Origin: Sclerodactyla briareus
Taxonomy: Eukaryota; Echinodermata; Holothuroidea; Dendrochirotida; Sclerodactylidae
Reading direction: 5' to 3'
Assembly: GCA_026419785.1 (NCBI GenBank)
Contig: JAODTK010001699.1
Location: 1 to 64,000 of the forward strand
Length of the DNA: 64,000 nt
In this document: positions 60,706 to 64,000 of the stretch, piece by piece
Layout: each line of letters begins with the position of its first letter
How positions within the stretch are numbered: the first letter of the stretch is position 1
Notes under the pieces: model-generated
Seen by the model: only the letters and a program-made list of their open reading frames with translations
Databases searched by the model: none
Told to the model about the DNA's origin: nothing
Translations under genes and position numbers: made by a program

Positions 60706-60737
<32 letters not shown>

Positions 60738-60775
60738 TATATATCTATATATATATATATATAATATATATATAA
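60688..60775. repeat. (TA)n microsatellite, right flank of foldback
   Basis: About 85 bp of TATA directly after the right arm, with GATATA and CTATATA breaks. It mirrors the longer (TA)n tract on the left side. Confidence 0.95.
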
Positions 60776-61375
60776 AACATCTATTCCGTCACTGCACGGA
60801 CGAAGGACTAGTATTGTCCGAAAGACACTTTGCAATCCCAAAAAAATCAAAAAAAAAAATTAATTGGGCTGGTTTCCTCCAGTGTGTGTGTGTGGGTATA
60901 TATGAATGCGTGCATCTGTTGATAAAATTATTCCGGGGTCGGTAACAAGACAACATCACCTGACTCTCTTTGTGGGTCTTTCAAGAACATTTCATACCAT
61001 TGATATATATGGACACGATTGCCTATGGTGTGCGAAGTGTTACACAAGATGTGCTTCTCAAGTTACTTGAAAGATCGTCAACCCTATGTATGTTATGGTT
61101 CGAGCTCATCAAGAACCTCAATATGAAGTAATTTTGGATGTGCAACAGGGTTCGATTTTAGAGCCACAATCTTTATTCTCCATTTCAAATGGCCACAGAC
61201 CATATTCAAAGGAATCAATGTTTTTCATTGCAGATGGACGCCTACTGTGTTTCATCAGAATACATAATGTGATGAAATATTCGGTGAATTATAGATACTT
61301 TCCCGGTATCAAAGTGGCTTGAAGTTAAATAAATTGTCAGATATAGCAAAGACCGAAACTACGGTTGTTAGACGT

Positions 61376-64000
61376 CAGAAATAAGAACACAAGCAATTAT
61401 AACATGTCGTTTTGGGTAGGCATGAAATGAAAGCCACCGCCAGAAACATTTCTAGGGGGGGGGTAGCAATTGATGAAAACTTTTGGGAGGATGGATGGAG
61501 CACATTGAAAAAGTTCAGTGGTAGAATTCTACATGTTAATGGTGTCATGATCGGAATTAAAAAAAAACAACTGCATCTGAGTGCACTCCCTCGAAGGACA
61601 AACTGCAGCAGGCTTGGACACACAACAAAGGTCATATTGTGGAGACTGGAAAACCGTATCGATAGGTCCAAACCCCATTCACCAATACGATTTTCCTATG
61701 TGGAAGTTATTGGCCTTCAAAGTTGGGCCATTAAGCCGAGAGATTGGGGAGAAGTCCCAATTGCCGCAATAACGCATGACGGAACACATGGAACAACACA
61801 GGAAATTATGTTATTATTTGATTGTTTCATTGTGAAATAAGTCAACATTTAGCAGAAGAAGTTCTGTAGTCTCTCTCTCACCAAGTAATCATCAACACTA
61901 CCCAACCCACTAAGCATTCCTCTCCATAGGAACTAAAAATGCTTTTCAAAGTGAAATTAAGTTTAATTTAAATAGAAAAACAACGAATGTTTGCAGGGTT
62001 GTGTAGGTATGACATCATTTATTATTGCATGATGGATCTGCTTATCGATCGTGCGCAATACCACATGCTTCACAAATACACAAACTTCAAATGACTATAG
62101 CTCCGTATCGAAAAGTCCTATGAACTCCCTGTTTGGACTGAAGCATTCACTTTCATCGCGATTGAATTAGCCCCTGTGTAATCATCTGCAGTTGTACTTT
62201 CAACTCTGTATAATGCGTTAGTTCTCCCTCATTTGATACAATATATTGTGGGGGGACGCACTTTTACAATAGTCTTTGATGCCTGTTACAATGGCAGAAG
62301 CGTGTTTTGCGGGATCATTGAATATAGATGTAGTTCCAGTTTGAACATCCATCCAATATTGTGGCCGTTCGTTATATGTATGATTATCAACTGAGAACAT
62401 TTTGCATAGATAGTTCAAAGATATAGGCCTAATACGAGTTTATCGAAGAAAAGAATCTAGAAGTAATAGATGTAATTCAGAGTTTAATTCCTTTAAAACT
62501 CGAAATGAAATTATGTGCTCCATATACAAGATTAGCTCGAATTCAATGTCAAATGTCCTGACCACGGTATTAAAAACAGAAATTCTTAAGATCGCTTTTA
62601 GGAAACAATCGATAACAATACATAGATAGATGTACATCTCTCTATATATGATGTCTTGCGACTTCTTTTATTCATTCTCACTTCTTGATCTCGCAAAATT
62701 GTATTAAATTTAAACGCATTTATTATAACGGTCAGGTCAGGTGGCTAGCATTCCACTACATTTGAAATACTGCTTCAAGCGCCATTCGTATTGATGGGTC
62801 ATTATCTTCTTTGTAGCCCTGGTAACACAGCCTGTGTGCTGTGTAACTAAAATTCAGTAGATCAAGAACGTGTCTCCGGCCGTATGAATTTTCTAACAAG
62901 TTCTAACAAAATTGGATGCAAGGTATGGAGCCCTTGCCTATTGATAAAAATGTTATGGGTACGGTTCAACCTGATAACTTGGCTCTATCTCACGGACAGC
63001 AAAATAAGAGTTTTGGGCTAAGGACCTGTGCACCTGAAGGAGAGCATAATCGAAAAGACATGAATAAGGGCCATTTTGCCATAGCAATTCTTTACATGAA
63101 GATTAAAGAAGCTAGCTTGGCGATACAGGAAATTGCATCCTAGAATTCGCCTTCCCATAACGTCCAAGGAGTGTGTTCACTTGGAGTTTTAGGGACGAGT
63201 TTTTAGAAGTGACAGAGTATTCACCCCCAGTAGCGATTTCCAACGACCAATGTTTCAGCTTTTTATGAGTTCCAATAAGATCATCTGTTTTTTTCCTTTC
63301 TTAACATTATAGAAGGCTTATCACCGTACAACAATCCCTCAAGATTCAACAACCCTCACGAACCTGGAGCAAAGGATTCACGCATTTAGCGTGGGAGAAA
63401 AAATAATACTATCAATTTGAGCTCATGGAACCAACCAGATCAATAATACAAGCGAAGGAGTAGTATGGAAACCAATATGCTTCCCTTGCGAGACGCCATA
63501 GTAATTTTCATAGATTTCCACTCAAGCAAACACTTGAGATCTTTTACCCGAAGTAGGAATGAACCTCTCGATGGATTTGAGGCCTATGGGTTCAAGCTTC
63601 CGATACAGGAAAATCCTTGAACTGGCCCCACAGTCTCCGCTATGTTTCTCCAAATTGGATAGAAAATAGAAAGATGTGCTTTTATGAACCTCACGCTTCA
63701 CTTTGTTTCTCACAAGACAGTATAATTTGTACAGATGCATCAAGCTGTTCTTTTTTAACTTTTAAAGCAGCTGCGTCCCTCTTGCGAATGTTATGCTGAT
63801 TTCGCCGATCCAGCGATTGGGCACTAGTGATGAGAACAAACTGTCCTGTGAGGAACACTGCATCATAACAAAATTCGGACTGAATGTTAACCAGGGCCAG
63901 ATGATGTCTGGTGATCAGTAAACCACTGACCAGTCAAGTTCTTCTTTTTTATTCTGTTAATTCAGCCTGTTATGACTATTAAGGATTGATGAATTACTGT
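61376..64000. other. Unassigned non-coding DNA
   Basis: The first 200 bp may contain further LINE remnant (GVAIDENFW near 61465, resembling 'GV.IDENL.W'). The 142-codon plus frame at 61412-61840 includes that piece but is otherwise unplaced. Frames at 62218-62418 (minus), 62916-63143 (plus) and 63522-63743 (minus) are 65-75 codons without known domains. Confidence 0.5.

Larger units (their letters stand above)
59868..61375 (+). mobile_element. LINE relic split by a (TA)n/foldback insertion
   Basis: The left part carries NYRPIS (59868-59885), then in a shifted frame VPSISNS, and FGFEKM at 59968-59985, equal to the RT fingers motifs 'NYRPISV.PS.SK' and 'QFGFRKG'. The right part resumes near 60915 with DKIIPG.....HHLTLFVGLSRTFHTID (DLSKAFDTIDH-type motif A, about 60972-61004), VQQGSIL at 61140 (GVPQGSILGP, motif B), FIADG near 61224 (the FADD box, altered), and KLNKLSDIAKT (about 61325-61360; '.NKLSLN..KT'). 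Stops and substitutions in the FADD box make it inactive. About 930 bp of TA repeats, foldback and spacer interrupt it exactly between motifs that are normally about 40 residues apart. A VAIDENF motif near 61468 may continue it. Confidence 0.75.

Noticed and set aside
1..64000. CRISPR array, bacterial operon or phage region
   Set aside because: No evenly spaced identical repeats with unique spacers, no ribosome-binding-site-led gene series, and coding density is near zero.

Overview
The window reads as non-coding, repeat-rich nuclear DNA of an animal, most likely a marine invertebrate. The repeats suggest a deuterostome such as an echinoderm. This rests on the repeat spectrum only: CR1/L2-type LINE relics, a Penelope-like element with a GIY-YIG tail, TA- and TTAA-flanked MITEs, ~140-bp tandem arrays, AT-rich microsatellites and frequent poly(G/C) runs. 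No bacterial operon, phage or plasmid logic is present. I found no complete gene. The longest open frames (172-176 codons near 2.2-3.1 kb) are about what chance gives in 64 kb of AT-rich DNA, and none matches a family I recognise except the transposon fragments.

Layout. 0-3.2 kb: unassigned DNA, a diverged 228-bp tandem duplication and a basic open frame. 3.2-12.4 kb: mostly unassigned. 12.47-13.48 kb: 3' part of a plus-strand LINE ending in an (ATT)n tail. 13.5-23 kb: unassigned, with a TTAGGG-like patch and a tRNA-like fragment. 23-24.3 kb: possible transposase N-terminus, a T13G12 tract, and a T15G62 tract with a G/C hairpin. 25.59-25.76 kb: TA-flanked MITE. 26.9-28.4 kb: a dispersed-repeat 3' end facing a plus-strand LINE relic. 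31.3-34.15 kb: degenerate minisatellites and microsatellites. 35.27-38.17 kb: an internally deleted minus-strand LINE, a perfect hairpin and a Penelope-like relic. 40.3-47.6 kb: inverted-repeat elements, a 142-bp array and one candidate exon. 47.6-56.4 kb: nothing assigned. 56.4-57.6 kb: a 140-bp tandem array rich in nuclear-receptor-like half-sites. 59.0 kb: tRNA-like sequence. 59.87-61.38 kb: a LINE relic split by a (TA)n/foldback insertion.

The recognisable proteins are all decayed retroelement parts (reverse transcriptase motifs, a GIY-YIG motif) carrying stops, frameshifts or deletions, so no working gene network is visible. The most interesting signals are the nested foldback inside the LINE, a recurring CTGAAGA...GGCGAA motif laid out like a hammerhead core, the Penelope-like relic, and the symmetric MITEs. 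All family assignments come from reading motifs by eye; no database search was run.
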